Shown here one piece after another: positions 26,981-35,868 of a stretch of DNA of 64,000 bases (position 1 is its first letter; every line of letters starts with the position of its first letter). Position numbers and translations under genes: made by a program. The notes under the pieces were generated by a model that worked only from the letters and a program-made list of their open reading frames with translations, made no database searches and was not told the DNA's origin. Origin of the DNA: an uncultured Clostridium sp. GTDB taxonomy: Bacteria > Bacillota > Clostridia > Lachnospirales > Lachnospiraceae. The stretch is from NCBI GenBank assembly GCA_900539185.1, contig UQBG01000014.1, forward strand, positions 14,172 to 78,171. Reading direction: 5' to 3'.

Positions 26981-28294
26981 ATGATGAGATCATTGTATTC
27001 TGGTGTGGCAGGTCTTAAGACCCATCAGACCAGAATGGACGTTATAGGTAATAATATTGCAAACGTAAATACGGTTGGCTTTAAAGGAAGTTCCGTGCAG
27101 TTTATGGATGTTCTGTACCAGACTACCCAGCGTGCAACCGGATCCAATGCGGCAAATGGCGCCGGTGGTACAAATGCAAAGCAGATCGGTCTTGGTACAA
27201 CAACTGCAAGTATCACAAAGGAACTATCCGGCACCGGCTCTGCCGAAACCACGAACAATCCATACGATCTGATGCTGAACGGAGATTCATTCTTCATTGT
27301 AAGCCGTGGTAATATGAATTATTTTACAAAGGTAGGATCCTTCAAGACAGATGGTGCCGGCTATCTGGTTACCGGAACCGGTGAGATGGTTATGGGCTGG
27401 CAGGTAGATCCGGACGATCCGACACAGATCCGGAAGGATACCGTTTCGGCCCTGCAGATTGAATCTGCGGCAAATAAATATTCGGAACCGCAGGCAACGA
27501 CCGATGTCTATGTTTCGGGAAATATTGATAAGACAGACTCTGTATTTGATGATGGCGGCAAAAAGATCATGAATGTAACCATCTATGACGAGAAGGGCTA
27601 TGGTTATAATGTAAAACTAAACATTGCGCAGAATAACACGGCTGATAAGAATACCTATACCATCAGTGTAGACAGTATCACAGACAGCAATAATAAACCG
27701 ATTGCTGCCGGTTATACCCTGAGTGGAGATCAGTTGGTATTTGATAAAGACAGCGGTGCATTTATGAGTGTTGGCGGCGGTACCAATAAGGGAATTACAC
27801 TTACCATCAACGATCAGGCATTTTCACCGATCAATATCGACTTCAGTACATCAACGATGTATGCAACCAGTTCAACATCCACTATCAAAGCAAACCGTGG
27901 TGATCTGAAGGGTCTGGGCGGCGGCCGCAAGGTTGGTACTCTGGATGAGGTAAGTATCAATACAGATGGTAAGATCTATGGTGTATATGACAATGGTGAG
28001 GAGAAGCTTCTGGGACAGATCGCAGTAGCAAAGTTTACAAACCCTGCCGGTCTGGAAGCAATCGGAAACAGCTTATATCAGACCACACAGAACTCCGGGG
28101 ACTTCGATGGAATCGGCCAGGAAGTTGCGGATGGTGGCGGAACCATGTCACAGGGCGTGCTGGAAATGTCGGATGTCGATCTGTCTACCGAATTTACGGA
28201 TATGATTGTTACACAGAGAGGCTTCCAGGCAAACTCCCGTATTATTACAACTTCAGATACGATGTTAGAAGAATTGATCAATCTGAAACGGTAG
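26981..28294 (+). CDS. flgE: Flagellar hook protein FlgE
   Basis: A 437-residue hook subunit. The N-terminus has the rod/hook signature LYSGVAGLKTHQTRMDVIGN followed by NIANVNTVGFK. The C-terminus has DLSTEFTDMIVTQRGFQANS, the second conserved helix. The middle is a variable, threonine- and glycine-rich outer domain. AAGGAGGTCATACATT precedes two adjacent ATGs (26981 and 26984). It is followed by a gap that holds a terminator-like hairpin. Confidence 0.95.
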   Translation: MMRSLYSGVAGLKTHQTRMDVIGNNIANVNTVGFKGSSVQFMDVLYQTTQRATGSNAANGAGGTNAKQIGLGTTTASITKELSGTGSAETTNNPYDLMLNGDSFFIVSRGNMNYFTKVGSFKTDGAGYLVTGTGEMVMGWQVDPDDPTQIRKDTVSALQIESAANKYSEPQATTDVYVSGNIDKTDSVFDDGGKKIMNVTIYDEKGYGYNVKLNIAQNNTADKNTYTISVDSITDSNNKPIAAGYTLSGDQLVFDKDSGAFMSVGGGTNKGITLTINDQAFSPINIDFSTSTMYATSSTSTIKANRGDLKGLGGGRKVGTLDEVSINTDGKIYGVYDNGEEKLLGQIAVAKFTNPAGLEAIGNSLYQTTQNSGDFDGIGQEVADGGGTMSQGVLEMSDVDLSTEFTDMIVTQRGFQANSRIITTSDTMLEELINLKR

Positions 28295-28318
28295 TCAATA
28301 GAAGAAAAATAATACAGA

Positions 28319-28360
28319 AGAGATTCTGAGAAAAAGAGATTCTGAGAAAAAGAGATTCTG
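28319..28360. repeat. 16-base tandem repeat, 2.6 copies
   Basis: The unit AGAGATTCTGAGAAAA occurs at 28319-28334 and 28335-28350, and its first ten bases again at 28351-28360. It lies between flgE and flbD. The last, partial copy forms the left arm of a hairpin. The repeat is exact, so it may vary between strains. Confidence 0.9.
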
Positions 28361-28400
28361 TCTGTGGATAGCGGAAGACGGGATCTCTTTTCTGCTTTTG
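28347..28400 (+). terminator. Terminator-like hairpin between flgE and flbD
   Basis: GAGATTCTGTC (28352-28362) pairs with GACGGGATCTC (28377-28387), eleven pairs of which two are G-U, extended by A-T pairs outside. The right arm is followed by TTTTCTGCTTTTG. It would reduce transcription of the downstream flagellar genes unless read through. The region 28400-28530 is AT-rich; I see no convincing promoter there (TAAAAT at 28454-28459 has only a poor -35). Confidence 0.6.
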
Positions 28401-28532
28401 AATTCTTAGCCGTCGATGATAAAAAATAGGTGGTAAAACTGTAGAAAATGTAGTAAAATAATAGACATAATTAACAGAATATAACAGGCAACAAAGGAAT
28501 ACATAGGCAGTAGGGTTTATGAGGGTATAAAA

Positions 28533-28736
28533 ATGATAGAGTTAACGCGATATAATGATGCGACCTTTACGCTGAATTCAGATGTGATTGAGACAGTAGA
28601 GGAGACTCCCGATACGGTGATTACACTGACCAATGGAAAGAAAATAATCGTAAAAGAGAGTAGACAAGAAGTAGCAAATTTAGTAAAATTATACAGATAT
28701 GAGATTATTCATGGAAGTAATTGGGATAAGGTGTGA
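28533..28736 (+). CDS. flbD: FlbD/SwrD family flagellar protein
   Basis: A 67-residue protein of the FlbD family. The pattern is MIELTRYNDATFTLNSDVIE and then TPDTVITLTNGKKIIVKES. In Bacillus subtilis the relative SwrD raises flagellar motor power. It precedes motAB here, which fits that role. The start follows GAGGGTATAAAA, a weak site. The stop lies 11 bases before motA. Confidence 0.9.
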   Translation: MIELTRYNDATFTLNSDVIETVEETPDTVITLTNGKKIIVKESRQEVANLVKLYRYEIIHGSNWDKV

Positions 28737-28747
28737 GGTGAAGAAAA

Positions 28748-29548
28748 TTGGATTTAGCGAGTATTTTAGGCTTGATCATATGCGGAATATTGATTGTGTT
28801 TGGTATCACGTTTGAAAGAGGTGCCGGTTTTGTTTTTTCTAAGTTAGGAAATTTCTGGGATATACCATCGGTTCTGATAACCATTGGTGGTACATTCATG
28901 TGTGTATTAGCATCGAACTCTATGAAGGACTTTGTTAAGGGAATAAAGTCCTTTGTGTTTATTTTAAAAGAGCCAAAGGTAGATGAAGCAGCAGTGATTC
29001 ATCAGATCATTGATCTGTCAAATATCGCCCGGAAGGAAGGCCTGCTGGCTCTGGAGGAATCTGCTAATTCTTTGGAGGACGACTTCATGAAGAAGGGGAT
29101 CCTCCTGATCGTAGACGGTACGGATCCGGAACTGGTTCGCAATATTCTGGAGACAGAGCTGGTGAATATCGACGCACGGCATAAGAAGCTGATCGGCTTC
29201 TGGAAGCAGGTAGGTGCTATGGGTCCTGCCTGGGGTATGATCGGTACACTGATCGGACTGATTAACATGTTGAAGAATCTGGCGGATCCGGACACCATCG
29301 GACCGAATATGTCTGTCGCTCTGGTTACAACCCTGTATGGTTCTATGCTGGCAAACTGGATATCATCACCGGTTGCGACAAAGCTGTCAACAAACAATGA
29401 TATAGAGATTATGATGAAGGAAGTCATGGTGGAAGGACTTCTTTCGATTCAGGCAGGAGAAAATCCACGTGTGATTGAGGAAAAACTGAAGTCGTTCCTG
29501 TCACCGACCGCCAGAAGTCAGATGGCAGAAGGGGAAGGTGAGAGCTAA
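28748..29548 (+). CDS. motA: Flagellar motor stator protein MotA
   Basis: A 266-residue stator subunit with four membrane helices. The conserved parts include ITIGGTFMCVLASNS, the cytoplasmic loop, and GMIGTLIGLINMLKNLADP with MSVALVTTLYGSMLANWI. The start is read as TTG at 28748, preceded by GAGGTGAAG; the family's opening (MDLASILGLIICG) begins here. MotB starts at the last base of the motA stop. Confidence 0.95.
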   Translation: MDLASILGLIICGILIVFGITFERGAGFVFSKLGNFWDIPSVLITIGGTFMCVLASNSMKDFVKGIKSFVFILKEPKVDEAAVIHQIIDLSNIARKEGLLALEESANSLEDDFMKKGILLIVDGTDPELVRNILETELVNIDARHKKLIGFWKQVGAMGPAWGMIGTLIGLINMLKNLADPDTIGPNMSVALVTTLYGSMLANWISSPVATKLSTNNDIEIMMKEVMVEGLLSIQAGENPRVIEEKLKSFLSPTARSQMAEGEGES

Positions 29549-30456
29549 TGGCGAAGAAACGAGAAGAAACGCCGGATGAAGGTTCACCGGCATGGATGAA
29601 TACCTTCAGTGATTTGATGAATCTGTTACTTTGCTTTTTCGTGTTGCTGTTTGCCAGTTCTACAATGGATGAAGGCAAGATTCAGCAGATAGCGGCATCC
29701 TTTCAGAATATTTCATTTTCCATCTTTACCCAGACCTCACAGACTATTCAAAATGGTCAGATGGTAAGTGGCGGTGTAACACAGTTAGAGGGGATTCAGT
29801 CGATCATGGAGCAGGTTGGAAAAGCAACCGATCGGACAGACGGGGATGATTCTCAGGCAAATGATAGTTCCGGAACCAATCCGGACAGTACAGAAGCCGG
29901 ACAGAATAGCAACAGCGGAACCGTTGATACAAATGAAAATTTGAGCATGGATGAACTGCAGAATCAGATGGAAGAGGCCGGGCTTAGTCAGTCTCAGGAG
30001 ATGTATCAACAGATCTCCGATGCAATGGAAAGCTATTCCATTGATGATCGGGTGCAGATGGATTATAATTATCAGTATGTGGAGCTGGATATGAACGGGG
30101 CATTGCTCTTTGACACCGGTGACGCAGAACTGAAAGAAGATTCCTATGCATTTATGAACAAGATTGCATCGATACTGGAAACCTATCCGGATAGTATTAT
30201 AGAGATTGAGGGGCATACGGATAATGTTCCCATCCATAATTCAAAGTATGAGAGCAATCGGTATCTGTCAACGGCAAGAGCAACCAATGTGTACGAATAC
30301 CTGATGGAGCATGCAAATCTGAAAGACGAAAACCTGAAGGTGGCCGGTTATGGTGAAAGTCGGCCGGCGGCATCCAATGATACACCGGAAGGTCGGGCAA
30401 GAAACCGTAGAGTTGTAATTAAAATATATAATCAGTTGAGTTCAGTTGAAGAATAG
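29548..30456 (+). CDS. motB: Flagellar motor protein MotB
   Basis: A 302-residue stator subunit. The membrane helix at about 20-42 holds the proton/sodium-binding aspartate in FSDLMNLLLCFFVLLFA. A threonine/serine/asparagine-rich linker (about 90-135) leads to an OmpA-like peptidoglycan-binding domain with IEIEGHTDNVPIHNSKYESN and YGESRPAASNDTPEGRARNR. Start overlaps the motA stop by one base (TAATG). The sequence does not settle whether the ion is H+ or Na+. Confidence 0.95.
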   Translation: MAKKREETPDEGSPAWMNTFSDLMNLLLCFFVLLFASSTMDEGKIQQIAASFQNISFSIFTQTSQTIQNGQMVSGGVTQLEGIQSIMEQVGKATDRTDGDDSQANDSSGTNPDSTEAGQNSNSGTVDTNENLSMDELQNQMEEAGLSQSQEMYQQISDAMESYSIDDRVQMDYNYQYVELDMNGALLFDTGDAELKEDSYAFMNKIASILETYPDSIIEIEGHTDNVPIHNSKYESNRYLSTARATNVYEYLMEHANLKDENLKVAGYGESRPAASNDTPEGRARNRRVVIKIYNQLSSVEE

Positions 30457-30466
30457 GAGCAAGAGT

Positions 30467-30985
30467 ATGAAGAAGAATTTAATGAGTGTTATTATTTTAG
30501 CAATCTGTATTGTGAATCTGGTATTGAATGCACTGATGGTGTTCGTACTTGTACCGGCTACGAAGAAGACTGACAATCTGATTACAGAAATTGCAGCAGT
30601 CTTGCATTTGGAGCTGGAGAAGAATGACGACGGTACAACAGCCGGACCGGATCTGAAAAATGTCCAGAATTATAATCTGACCGATAATACAACCGTTAAT
30701 CTAAAGAATGACGGTACAGGAACCAATCACTATGCCGTTATCGGTATCTCCATATCCATGGACGGCAGTTCTAAGGACTATGAGGAGCTGAACACAAAGC
30801 TGGGAGAAACAGAAAGCTGGGTATTTGACGTTACCAGAAGTGTTGTTCAGGAATATACATATGCAGAGATCAATGATGCAGCGATTCAGGATCTGATCAA
30901 ACAGAAGATAACAGAAGGATTGCAGGAGAAGTATCAGACGGATTGTATATATGATGTAACATTCAGCCAGTTTATTACACAGTAA
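30467..30985 (+). CDS. fliL: Flagellar basal body-associated protein FliL
   Basis: A 172-residue protein with one N-terminal membrane helix (about 5-30, MSVIILAICIVNLVLNALMVF) and a C-terminal outside domain. Position directly after motAB and before fliM, size and layout fit FliL, which supports stator function; sequence marks are weak, with TRSVVQEYTYAEIND as a fair match. Start at ATG 30467 after AGGAGCAAGAGT, eleven bases past the motB stop. Confidence 0.8.
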   Translation: MKKNLMSVIILAICIVNLVLNALMVFVLVPATKKTDNLITEIAAVLHLELEKNDDGTTAGPDLKNVQNYNLTDNTTVNLKNDGTGTNHYAVIGISISMDGSSKDYEELNTKLGETESWVFDVTRSVVQEYTYAEINDAAIQDLIKQKITEGLQEKYQTDCIYDVTFSQFITQ

Positions 30986-31022
30986 GGCGTGGAGAATGAC
31001 AGCAAAGGAGGTGTGAGTAGGC

Positions 31023-32000
31023 TTGGGTGAGGTATTATCACAAAATGAAATTGATAATCTGTTGAAGCAGCTAAGCAGTGGTGAACTGGATGTTGATGAA
31101 TATGCAGATGAACCGGCGCAGAAAGTAAAGGACTATGACTTTGCACGACCTGCAAAGTTTTCCAAAGAGCATCTGCGAACCTTAGAGATCATATTTGAGC
31201 ACTTTGGGCGTCTGGTTTCTACAAATCTGCCGGCATATCTCCGGAAGAATGTCCAGATGGAGGTTATGAACTCCGAGGCGGTTACATATTCAGAGTTTAC
31301 AAATGCTTTGTCCAATCCGGTATTGTTCGGGATCGTTAACTTCGCACCATTGAAGGGAAATATCATTATAGAGCTGGCATCGAATCTGGGGTTTGCAATC
31401 GTGGATCGTATGTTGGGTGGAACCGGTGAACCGCTGGAAAAGGTTCGGGATTACTCGGAGATTGAACTGAGTATTTTAGAGCGTATCTTTACGATCTGTG
31501 TGAATCTGTTACGGGAGCCTTGGAAGAACGTGGTAGAGATTGAACCGCGTCTGGAACGGATTGAAACGAATTCCCAGTTTGCTCAGATTATTTCGCCGAG
31601 TGAGATGATCGCTATCATAACAATCAACATGAAAATCGGTGATGTGATGGGACTGATGAATGTCTGTCTGCCGTTTATCACCCTGGAAGATGTAATGGAC
31701 AAGCTGAATACGAAGTACTGGTATTCAACGATGCAGACGAGAGAGGATACCGAGTATATAGATGTAATAGAGACAGCAATAGCGAAAGCTCAGATACCGA
31801 TCAAAGCCGTTTTGGGAAGCAGCAAGATCTCAGTGAACGATTTTGTGAACCTTCAGCGGGGCGATATCATAAAGATCGATCGGCGATATGAGGATGAGCT
31901 GGAAATATATGTAGGAAATATGCTGAAGTTCAAAGGTTTGCCGGGATCGGCATCCGAGAATTACGCAGTTAAGATAACGAAAGTAATCAGAGAGGAGTAA
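31023..32000 (+). CDS. fliM: Flagellar motor switch protein FliM
   Basis: A 325-residue C-ring protein. The N-terminal peptide LSQNEIDNLLKQL binds phosphorylated CheY. The middle domain contains the CheC-like core, including LGFAIVDRMLGGTGEP, and the C-terminus has the SpoA/FliN-like domain ending in KITKVIREE. The start is TTG at 31023, preceded by AAAGGAGGTGTGAGTAGGC; the family opening MGEVLSQNEID begins at it. Confidence 0.96.
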   Translation: MGEVLSQNEIDNLLKQLSSGELDVDEYADEPAQKVKDYDFARPAKFSKEHLRTLEIIFEHFGRLVSTNLPAYLRKNVQMEVMNSEAVTYSEFTNALSNPVLFGIVNFAPLKGNIIIELASNLGFAIVDRMLGGTGEPLEKVRDYSEIELSILERIFTICVNLLREPWKNVVEIEPRLERIETNSQFAQIISPSEMIAIITINMKIGDVMGLMNVCLPFITLEDVMDKLNTKYWYSTMQTREDTEYIDVIETAIAKAQIPIKAVLGSSKISVNDFVNLQRGDIIKIDRRYEDELEIYVGNMLKFKGLPGSASENYAVKITKVIREE

Positions 32001-32003
32001 AGT

Positions 32004-33197
32004 ATGGACGGAATGTTATCACAGGAAGAGATAAATGCTTTGCTGGGTGGTATGACCGGAGAATCACCTTCAGGGTCAACATCGGAAGAATTATCTGCAG
32101 AAGAAAAAGACGTACTTGGTGAGATATCGAATATCTGTATGGGTACGGCAGCGACAACTTTATATTCTCTGGTAAATCAAAAGGTAGTGATCAGCACGCC
32201 AAAGGTCGATTGTTGTACCTGGGATGATTTATCGAAGGAATATGGTCTGCCGTGTGTGTTTATCAATATCTCATATGTAGATGGAGTCCAGGGAAACAAC
32301 CTTCTGATCTTAATGGAGAAGGATGTTAAGATTATAACAGATCTTATGATGGGCGGTGATGGCACACACCCGGCCGATGAATTAACAGAACTGCATCTGA
32401 GTGCAATCTGCGAGGCCATGAATCAGATGATGGGATCTGCTGCAACATCGATGTCGTCGATGCTGAATCGGAAGATCGATATCAGTCCACCGGAGGCAGA
32501 ACGACTGGAGCTGGGCAGTGAACAAAGTGGACACCTTGTCGATAAGTTCAAAGGTCAGAGTTTTGTCAAGGTATCACTAAAGATGGAAATCGGTGATCTG
32601 GTAGATTCGAACATTATGCAGCTTTATCCGGTAGACTTTGCAAAGGAACTGTATTCTGTTTTTTCCGGTGATTTGGGAAAAGAAGAGAAAGCAGCACCGC
32701 AGCCACAGACAGCACCGCAACCGCAGCCACAACCGTCAGGAATGCCATCTCAGCCGCAGACAGCACCGCAGCCGATGATGAATCAGCCGCAAATGGGACA
32801 GCCAATGATGGGGCAACCACAGATGGCAGCCTATGGACAGCCTGTTTACGGTCAGTCACCGTATGGATATGCAATGCCTCCGATACAGGATGTAAATGTA
32901 CAGCCGGTACAGTTCCAGAGCTTTGCCGGTGGAGGAAATCCGGTCACACAGCAGGAAAATATAGATCTGATTATGGATGTTCCGTTGGAAGTAACCGTTG
33001 AACTCGGTAGAACGAAGAAGTCCATCAAAGAAATACTGGAGTTTTCGCCGGGTACGATCGTGGAACTGGATAAGATCGCAGGGGAACCGATCGATGTGTT
33101 AGTAAATGGTAAGATGGTAGCCAAAGGAGAAGTTGTTGTTATCGAAGAAAGCTTTGGCGTCCGAATTACTGATATCATAAAACCTAAAACCATGTAA
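32004..33197 (+). CDS. fliY: Flagellar motor switch phosphatase FliY
   Basis: A 397-residue FliN-type switch protein fused to a CheC-like phosphatase. The N-terminus LSQEEINALLGGM is a CheY-P-binding peptide. Two phosphatase motifs of the D/S-x3-E-x2-N-x22-P form are complete: DVLGEISN and SAICEAMN, each with the proline at the right spacing. A proline-glutamine-methionine-rich linker (about 228-300) separates them from the C-terminal SpoA domain (about 315-397, VPLEVTVELGRTKKSIKEIL). It removes phosphate from CheY-P at the switch. It follows fliM by three bases. Confidence 0.96.
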   Translation: MDGMLSQEEINALLGGMTGESPSGSTSEELSAEEKDVLGEISNICMGTAATTLYSLVNQKVVISTPKVDCCTWDDLSKEYGLPCVFINISYVDGVQGNNLLILMEKDVKIITDLMMGGDGTHPADELTELHLSAICEAMNQMMGSAATSMSSMLNRKIDISPPEAERLELGSEQSGHLVDKFKGQSFVKVSLKMEIGDLVDSNIMQLYPVDFAKELYSVFSGDLGKEEKAAPQPQTAPQPQPQPSGMPSQPQTAPQPMMNQPQMGQPMMGQPQMAAYGQPVYGQSPYGYAMPPIQDVNVQPVQFQSFAGGGNPVTQQENIDLIMDVPLEVTVELGRTKKSIKEILEFSPGTIVELDKIAGEPIDVLVNGKMVAKGEVVVIEESFGVRITDIIKPKTM

Positions 33198-33218
33198 GGA
33201 ATAAAGAGGAGAAATGAA

Positions 33219-33581
33219 ATGGCAAAGAATATTTTAATTTGTGATGATGCAGCATTTATGCGAATGATGATTAAAGACATCTTGACCAAGAATGGTTACA
33301 ACGTAGCCGGAGAAGCAGAAAATGGTGTTAAGGCTGTAGAAAAATATCAGGAAACAAAACCGGATCTAGTACTTATGGATATTACCATGCCGGAAATGGA
33401 TGGTATTCAGGCGTTGAAGAAAATCAAGCAGCTTGATCCGAATGCCAGTGTTGTTATGTGCTCTGCTATGGGTCAGCAGGCTATGGTTATTGAGTCGATT
33501 CAGTCCGGTGCCCGTGACTTTATTGTAAAACCGTTTCAGCCGGATCGAGTTCTGGAAGCGGTTAAGAAAGCAGTAGAATAA
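33219..33581 (+). CDS. cheY: Chemotaxis response regulator CheY
   Basis: A 120-residue single-domain receiver. The phosphorylation site is D54 (VLMDITMPEMDG), with acidic D9/D10, S82 and K104 in the usual places. It follows fliY, which dephosphorylates it. AAGAGGAGAAATGAA precedes the ATG. The stop overlaps the fliO start (TAATG). Confidence 0.97.
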   Translation: MAKNILICDDAAFMRMMIKDILTKNGYNVAGEAENGVKAVEKYQETKPDLVLMDITMPEMDGIQALKKIKQLDPNASVVMCSAMGQQAMVIESIQSGARDFIVKPFQPDRVLEAVKKAVE

Positions 33582-33964
33582 TGATCGTACTGACTGGTGG
33601 AAGCCGCACTGTTAATGGCGTGATACAACTGATTGTTGTTATTATTATGTTTCTGTTTGTCCTGGCACTTGCCTATCTGGCCGCCAGACTGGCAGGCCGA
33701 TTCCAGAGCAATATACAGAGTCAGAGCAATATACGGATTCTGGAGGTTGCCCGGATCAGTAATAATAAATATATCCAGATTATAAAGATCGGACAGCATT
33801 ATTACGCCGTAGGAGTCGGGAAGGAAGAAGTGAATCTGATTGCAGAACTGCAGGAGGAGGAGTTGATTCTGAAGGATACAACGGAAGGAACAAAGGGTAG
33901 CTTCAAGGATATTTTGTCGCAGCTCCAGAGGAAGAAGAAAGAGAATGAAACAGATGAAATGTAA
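33581..33964 (+). CDS. fliO: Flagellar biosynthesis protein FliO
   Basis: A 127-residue small membrane protein with one helix (about 13-38, GVIQLIVVIIMFLFVLALAY) and a cytosolic domain with IRILEVARISNNKYIQIIKI and HYYAVGVGKEEVNLI, typical of FliO/FliZ. FliO helps assemble the FliP ring. It sits between cheY and fliP; the fliP start overlaps by 20 bases. Confidence 0.9.
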   Translation: MIVLTGGSRTVNGVIQLIVVIIMFLFVLALAYLAARLAGRFQSNIQSQSNIRILEVARISNNKYIQIIKIGQHYYAVGVGKEEVNLIAELQEEELILKDTTEGTKGSFKDILSQLQRKKKENETDEM

Positions 33965-34778
33965 TACACGAGGTATGATAAAAAGATGTCTGGCTGTATT
34001 TGCAGTGGTATTTATCGTGCTATTGTTTTGTAATACACAGTCTATGGCAACCGAACTGACACCTCCGGAGGACGCAACGACGGAGTCGGATGCAGGAAGT
34101 GTGACAGAACCGTTGAATCTCAGTCTGTCATTGAACAATGACGAGGGAACATTGTCCGGAACCTTGCAGATGCTGTTGGTACTGACAGTGATTTCTCTGG
34201 CACCATCGATTCTGGTTATGATGACCTCATTTACCAGAATTATAGTCGTTCTGCATTTTGTGCGAACGGCACTGGGTCTCACCTCGACACCACCGAACAA
34301 TGTATTGATCGGTCTGTCCCTGTTCTTGACGTTCTTCATTATGTCACCGGTCTTTTCTAAGGTGAATACCGAGGCAATCGAACCGTATGCGGCCGGAGAG
34401 ATGACACAGGAAGAATTTCTGGATGCGGCGATGGATCCGATGCGGGACTTCATGATCAATCAGACGCGGGAAGAGGACGTTCAGTTATTTCTGGATATTG
34501 CGCAGATTGATTCTGTGTCCGACTGGTCTGACATTCCAACGACAGTGATTATTCCGGCATTCATTATCAGTGAGTTACGTGCAGCATTTATAATTGGATT
34601 TTTGATTTATATTCCATTTATTATAATTGATATGGTTGTAGCATCCACCTTGATGTCCATGGGTATGATGATGCTGCCGCCTACCACGATTTCGATGCCG
34701 TTTAAGGTGTTATTGTTTATTATGGCTGATGGCTGGAATCTGATTGTAGGTCAGCTCGTTCAGTCATTTATATTGTGA
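33945..34778 (+). CDS. fliP: Flagellar export gate protein FliP
   Basis: A 277-residue export gate subunit with an N-terminal signal-like helix (about 12-34) and four membrane helices. Signature blocks are LMLLVLTVISLAPSILVMMTSFTR-type (seen as LVLTVISLAPSILVMMTS, FTRIIVVLHFVRTALGL) and PNNVLIGLSLFLTFFIM. The C-terminus has ADGWNLIVGQLVQSF. Start is uncertain: 33945 and 33954 are both ATG within fliO. Confidence 0.95.
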   Translation: MKQMKCNTRGMIKRCLAVFAVVFIVLLFCNTQSMATELTPPEDATTESDAGSVTEPLNLSLSLNNDEGTLSGTLQMLLVLTVISLAPSILVMMTSFTRIIVVLHFVRTALGLTSTPPNNVLIGLSLFLTFFIMSPVFSKVNTEAIEPYAAGEMTQEEFLDAAMDPMRDFMINQTREEDVQLFLDIAQIDSVSDWSDIPTTVIIPAFIISELRAAFIIGFLIYIPFIIIDMVVASTLMSMGMMMLPPTTISMPFKVLLFIMADGWNLIVGQLVQSFIL

Positions 34779-34794
34779 CGGGAGGCGATGAGAT

Positions 34795-35067
34795 ATGACA
34801 ATAGATATCGTTGTAGACATTGCCAGAGAGGCATTATGGATGATCATAAAGTGCTCAGCTCCCATGTTGTTGGTTTCTCTTCTGATCGGTCTTCTGGTGA
34901 GTATTTTTCAGACCGTTACGTCTATTCAGGAGCAGACGCTGACATTTGTGCCAAAGATGCTTGGGATATTTATAACCCTGCTGATCTGTGGTGGATGGAT
35001 TCTGAACAGTATTGTGGAATTTGTTGTGAATCTCTACAGTATGTTTGGAACCTATGTAAATACGTGA
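34795..35067 (+). CDS. fliQ: Flagellar export gate protein FliQ
   Basis: A 90-residue, two-helix protein of the FliQ family, with ALWMIIKCSAPMLLVSLLIG, then LVSIFQTVTSIQEQTLTFVP, the family signature. Part of the FliPQR export gate. GGGAGGCGATGAGAT precedes the start, and fliR follows after eight bases. Confidence 0.96.
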   Translation: MTIDIVVDIAREALWMIIKCSAPMLLVSLLIGLLVSIFQTVTSIQEQTLTFVPKMLGIFITLLICGGWILNSIVEFVVNLYSMFGTYVNT

Positions 35068-35075
35068 GGTGAAAT

Positions 35076-35855
35076 ATGCTTTCAACGAGCTTTTCCGTCT
35101 ACCATTTAGAATATTACCTGCTGATATTTGCCAGAGTTGCCGGAGTTGTAAGTGTGGCTCCAATCTACGGTACGCGTGGAGTTCCGCGAAGAGTCCGGGT
35201 AGGGCTTGGTCTCTGCGTAGCGATTATCGTGGCATCTGTAGTGGAATATCAGCCATTGAATTACACGACGATCATCGGATTTACAGCACTGTTGATCAAG
35301 GAACTGGTTTTGGGCTTGTCTGTTGGCTTGGCATCCACGTTGTGTATGACGATTATCAATCTGAGTGGTATGTTCATTGATCGGGAGATCGGTCTGACCA
35401 TGGTAACGGCATTTGATCCGACGACGAATGCATCCACGACGATTTCGGCGGACTTTTATAACTATATGGTGCTGGTTATTATGCTATGCTCCAACATGCA
35501 TTACTTTGTGATATCGGCGATCTGCGATTCCTTTCAGGTGATTCCGGTTGGTGGCTCCATCTATAATGGAGATGCCATGTATGAGGTTATCATGACATTT
35601 ATGCAGGAGTATTTTGTAATCGCATTCCGGATCGCACTTCCTATCTTTATATCCATTGTCCTGTGTAATGTAATACTGGGCGTTTTGGCAAAGATAGCAC
35701 CGCAGATGAATATGTTTTCCATCGGTATTGAGCTAAAGCTGTTGCTGGGACTTATGGTGATGGTCTCGATGGTAATATTTTTACCGAATATTACGGAGTA
35801 TATCTATGGAGTAACAAAGGATATCGTAGTAAACCTGCTAAATACCATGCATTGA
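35076..35855 (+). CDS. fliR: Flagellar export gate protein FliR
   Basis: A 259-residue membrane protein with about six helices. The opening LLIFARVAGVVSVAPIYGTR and the middle SGMFIDREIGLTMVTAFDP are diagnostic. FliR closes the FliPQR complex and contacts FlhB. GTGAGGTGAAAT precedes the ATG. Confidence 0.95.
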   Translation: MLSTSFSVYHLEYYLLIFARVAGVVSVAPIYGTRGVPRRVRVGLGLCVAIIVASVVEYQPLNYTTIIGFTALLIKELVLGLSVGLASTLCMTIINLSGMFIDREIGLTMVTAFDPTTNASTTISADFYNYMVLVIMLCSNMHYFVISAICDSFQVIPVGGSIYNGDAMYEVIMTFMQEYFVIAFRIALPIFISIVLCNVILGVLAKIAPQMNMFSIGIELKLLLGLMVMVSMVIFLPNITEYIYGVTKDIVVNLLNTMH

Positions 35856-35868
35856 AAGAGGATCGCGC

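Noticed and set aside
28319..28360. Short tandem repeat considered as a CRISPR array
   Set aside because: The copies are adjacent with no spacers and the unit is only 16 bases.
33536..34459. Minus-strand open frame of 307 codons opposite fliO and fliP
   Set aside because: Both plus-strand genes are clear; the antisense protein has no recognisable features.
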